DNA of 64,000 nucleotides from Zonotrichia leucophrys gambelii (lineage: Eukaryota > Chordata > Aves > Passeriformes > Passerellidae), in assembly GCF_028769735.1 (NCBI RefSeq), contig NC_088200.1:71767546-71831545 (forward strand), read 5' to 3'. The notes beneath the pieces were generated by a model that searched no databases, was not told the DNA's origin, and was given only the letters and a program-made list of their open reading frames with translations. Positions 61,199 to 64,000 of the stretch are shown here, one piece after another. The first letter of the stretch is position 1; each line of letters starts with the position of its first letter. The position numbers and the translations under genes were made by a program.

Positions 61199-61684
61199 TG
61201 TCCAAAAAGGAGACACAGAAGTCCTTTGACTTTATTCCAATAAAGGGAGAGGCCATGGGGCATTCCCCTGGGGTCTCTCACATTTTTGGAGGATGCAGCC
61301 TCCTTTTTATCCCAATTTCCAGCCACATTTCCCTTCTCTCTTTCCCCATTTCTGAGGCACTTAAGAGGTTCAGACTTCCCAGAACACCTGATCCCAAAGA
61401 TTTCCTTCGAATGTACAACCGTCCCTTTTCATTTTTAATCCTTATGGAATTTAGGGGTTTTTCTTCCTCATTGTTTCTTTCACTTTTCGATGTCCAATTT
61501 CATTTCTCGGCCAACCTAAAGTTTATTTGTAAAGGCAAATATCTTTTTCCATTCATAAATCAGTGGAATCCTCCCCATTGTTTCTTTTATCTCCCAGTGC
61601 TGGTTTTATCTACCAGCAGACCCACAGCTTCTTTGTTTTATTCTTTGCAGAATTCTGGATGTTTCTTTTGTATCATGTTGGACA
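61199..61684 (-). mobile_element. Probable LTR, antisense
   Basis: Begins TGTCCAAAAAGGAGACAC and ends CATGTTGGACA, giving short terminal inverted repeats TGTCCAA / TTGGACA. TTTATTCC near 61231 reads as a polyA signal on the minus strand. No duplication was found (GTTTA versus GTAAT), so the right end may be wrong. The 164-codon plus-strand ORF across it (61198-61692) is not a gene. Confidence 0.45.
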
Positions 61685-62260
61685 GTAATTAGGGTTTTCT
61701 TTCTGCTTTCTTGGGTTTTTTTCCAAGGTTCTTAGTAGGTGTTGGTGCTTAATTAATTGTTTTACTGATGTAAGGTCCATTCCAATAGGGGGGTAGGTGA
61801 TAGTCTGTGATACATTGTGTAATTGGTTTTAACCAACAGGTGGGATGTCACTGGGGCCAAGTATGAAAAATCACACTCGCTAATCTTAACAAAATTAATT
61901 ACAAATATGAATTACAATTAATACAATTACAAATACAATTAATACAAATACAAATACAATTTATCACAAATACAAAAATTAGAATGACTTCTGCTAGACC
62001 AAAATAACATCGTTGTTATCAATTTTTACAGCAGCACAAGCAGTTCTCAGTCTTTGTAAAGGCAAATCCACTATTCCTCTCACAACCATTAATTCAAGTC
62101 TCAAAGTTTTCCATTCCCAAATAGGAAGCCCTTCCCCATCCAGATGTTGGCAGGAGCCAGCTGTGCTGCTGCTGGTGCCCTGTCCCAGGGCACAGCTGTG
62201 CTCTGACTCCTGCCCATCACGCCCAGACTGACTCAGCACTGGAACCAGAGGCACCACCCG
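61685..62260 (-). mobile_element. Possible 3' internal ERV remnant
   Basis: If 61199-61684 is the 3' LTR of a minus-strand provirus, retroviral internal sequence should follow at higher coordinates. There is a protein-like minus-strand frame (61994-62257) in the right orientation, then an A/T-rich degenerate ATTACAA/AATACAA repeat (about 61885-61985). I could not match it to any retroviral protein, so it may be unrelated. Confidence 0.25.
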
Positions 62261-64000
62261 GCAATTCCACCCTGCCTGCCAGCTCTGGCAATGGGGCTTT
62301 TCATATTATGGATGGCTATTCATTAAAATCTGGATCATGACCAGGCAGATGCAGATGGAAATGCCTTTTTTTTTTCCTTTTCTTTTTTTTTTTGGTTCCC
62401 TTCTCATGGACTTGTTCCAAACCTGAGCTCTAGGTCCCAGTGTATACCCTCTTACCAGCAGGTTCCCAAAGAAAAAGAATGGCTTACAACAGTTTTATAA
62501 ATCCCAGCTGTTTAGAAAACTCAGATCACTCTCTGAAGTCCCCAAATCTATGGATTACAGCCCAAACAACATATGTTTTTTCACTAGTGACAATGCACAA
62601 TAGGCATTGAGATAACCAAGAATACTACACTGGGTAGTAGTTCATTTGTGGGTGAACTTTTAAACCCAATTCCCTGCTTTGTTACACAAGCTAAACACAG
62701 CTATTACACTCCAGAATTACCTGATATCAAGTTATCCCAATGGGAATTGGCGTGGAACAGCAAACAGACAGATGCTCCTCCATATGAAAGGTCTGACATG
62801 AGGCAAGAATAAATGTTAACTCCTTGCTTGAATGGTGAACTTCTGTTTCCAGCTGTTGTAAGCAGAAATAGCAGCAACTGGAAACCAGGGGAAAAGTCAT
62901 AATTTTATTTTTTATTTTTTCTTCTTTATTTTGGAGACCTTGTCTACCTCTTGGGTTGGCCTCATATGCTAGTTTAGGATTCGTACTCCCTGCAGGATAA
63001 TAAATGTGTTCAAGGCAATAAATATCCAGAAAAGAGAAGGAGACACATGTTTTACGAGAAAACTTCATGCTTAATTGAAGTTTTTCAGTGTCAGTAGAAA
63101 TCAGGATTGAGACTTTTACACGGCCCACCAAATGATGCTCACATTGAGGAAAGAAGGCAAGGAAATTATAGATTTGCCAATCCCTGGAACAGCCAGACAC
63201 GAGGCTAAAAAGGCTCATTAAACATATTTCTCCAGAGAAAGGTGCAAGTGCTTTAAAATCACCGAAGGTTTAGAGATAATTAGTGTACCTTTTTTTATGG
63301 GAGGAGAAGAAGAAACAAACAAAAAACCCAAAAACAAAATCAAAAAACCAAACCAAACAAAAAAAAACCAAAAATAATTTTAAAAAACCACAAAAAACAA
63401 ACAAACAAACAAACAAAAACAGAACAAAATTTGAATGCAGGAGGAAGGTTCACGACAGCATGCTGCCCTGGATCCTTATTCTGGACAGGGAGAATCAACC
63501 ATCACCCAGCTGCTCTCAGGGTTGGTGTGCTGTGAAAGGGTTTAATGAGCCTCAAATTGTGCTTTGCTCTCTTCATGGATCACGGGAACAAAAGTCCTGG
63601 GGGAAAAAGCGGCTGGTGTTGTTTCGGAGCCCTCAGGGATGCATTTTCATCGCAGCTCATGTGGATTTGGCTGCTTCAGCCCCATTGATGTTGATGTAGC
63701 TAAAAGCCCACCAAGTGCTTGCAAATGTGTCCCTGGGTGTCTGTAAAGCATCCTTGTCTCTTCAAATAAAATTGACCGACCCAGTCTGGTGGTGGTTCCC
63801 ATCCCCAGCCAGCTCTGGGGTGCTCCGGGGGGTTTGAGGATTGCACAGGGATGCTTTTGGGAATTCCTGCTGCACCTCCCTATCCTGCTTCTCCCTGGCC
63901 TGGTCTTCTGGGTCAGGATAGGAATAAATGTTGGAAGAAATTCCAAGAGATGATGCCAGTTTCCTTAATGCAGGTCCAATTCTAGTGTCTGGAAGTGCCA
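62261..64000. other. Non-coding; A-rich tract 63313-63428
   Basis: Unique DNA with T-rich runs at 62367-62393 and an imperfect (AAAC)n / AAACCA tract at 63313-63428. ORFs at 62727-63218 and 63283-63746 have no recognisable domain; the second starts inside the A-rich tract. Confidence 0.45.

Noticed and set aside
61198..61692. 164-codon plus-strand ORF
   Set aside because: It coincides almost exactly with the probable antisense LTR and is rich in Phe/Ser/Leu as expected from T-rich sequence.
1..64000. tRNA, rRNA, snRNA and riboswitch-like genes
   Set aside because: No B-box, conserved snRNA or rRNA motif was found by eye on either strand; an Infernal or tRNAscan run would be decisive.

Overview
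This is vertebrate nuclear DNA, most likely from a songbird (passerine) or a close relative. There are no bacterial-style operons, and almost all of the window is AT-rich non-coding DNA. Scattered through it are CR1 LINE 3' ends and endogenous-retrovirus solo LTRs of types I associate with passerine genomes. Family names are from memory. The LTR boundaries come from the sequence itself: TG...CA ends, and in five cases exact or near-ideal target-site duplications (TSDs).

Layout. 0-3.4 kb: unique DNA plus one LTR (about 1546-1907). 3.47-4.64 kb: a large compound (GGAA)n array interleaved with a GGAAGTGGC nonamer. 5.36-9.07 kb: a transposon cluster with solo LTRs at 5361-5686 and 7449-8211, the latter nested in an older LTR-like element, followed by a GC-rich CR1 end. 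6.0-6.4 kb: degenerate TATA-rich satellite. 9-31 kb: gene desert with one solo LTR (14093-14483) and low-complexity tracts. 31.1-34.7 kb: GC-rich island with an LTR pair, then the only convincing promoter-plus-ORF arrangement in the window. 35.4-36.3 kb: an AAGAAC-type purine tract abutting a second GGAA/GGAAGTGGC array in inverse orientation. 36.3-64 kb: gene desert with CR1 remnants (39.1, 49.4, 53.6 kb), three LTRs of one TGATGCC-ended family (45.6, 49.8, 60.2 kb), a 1.24-kb solo LTR (52301-53536), another LTR at 55.65 kb, a GATA microsatellite, an ATCC minisatellite and a probable ERV remnant near 61.2-62.3 kb.

The best candidate for something undescribed lies at 32285-34365. Tandem ~57-bp units, each built on a TGTGACACA...TGTGTCACA palindrome, sit directly upstream of a TATA box. 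About 95 bp downstream is an ATG in a strong Kozak context. It opens a 177-residue acidic, Cys/Trp-rich reading frame with an internal Trp-centred repeat. A second stretch in one frame (33646-34365) carries similar Trp motifs and a basic Arg-rich end, but it is interrupted by a stop codon next to a 28-bp perfect foldback. I do not recognise the protein and assign no function. No RNA genes, CRISPR arrays or conserved housekeeping exons were seen.
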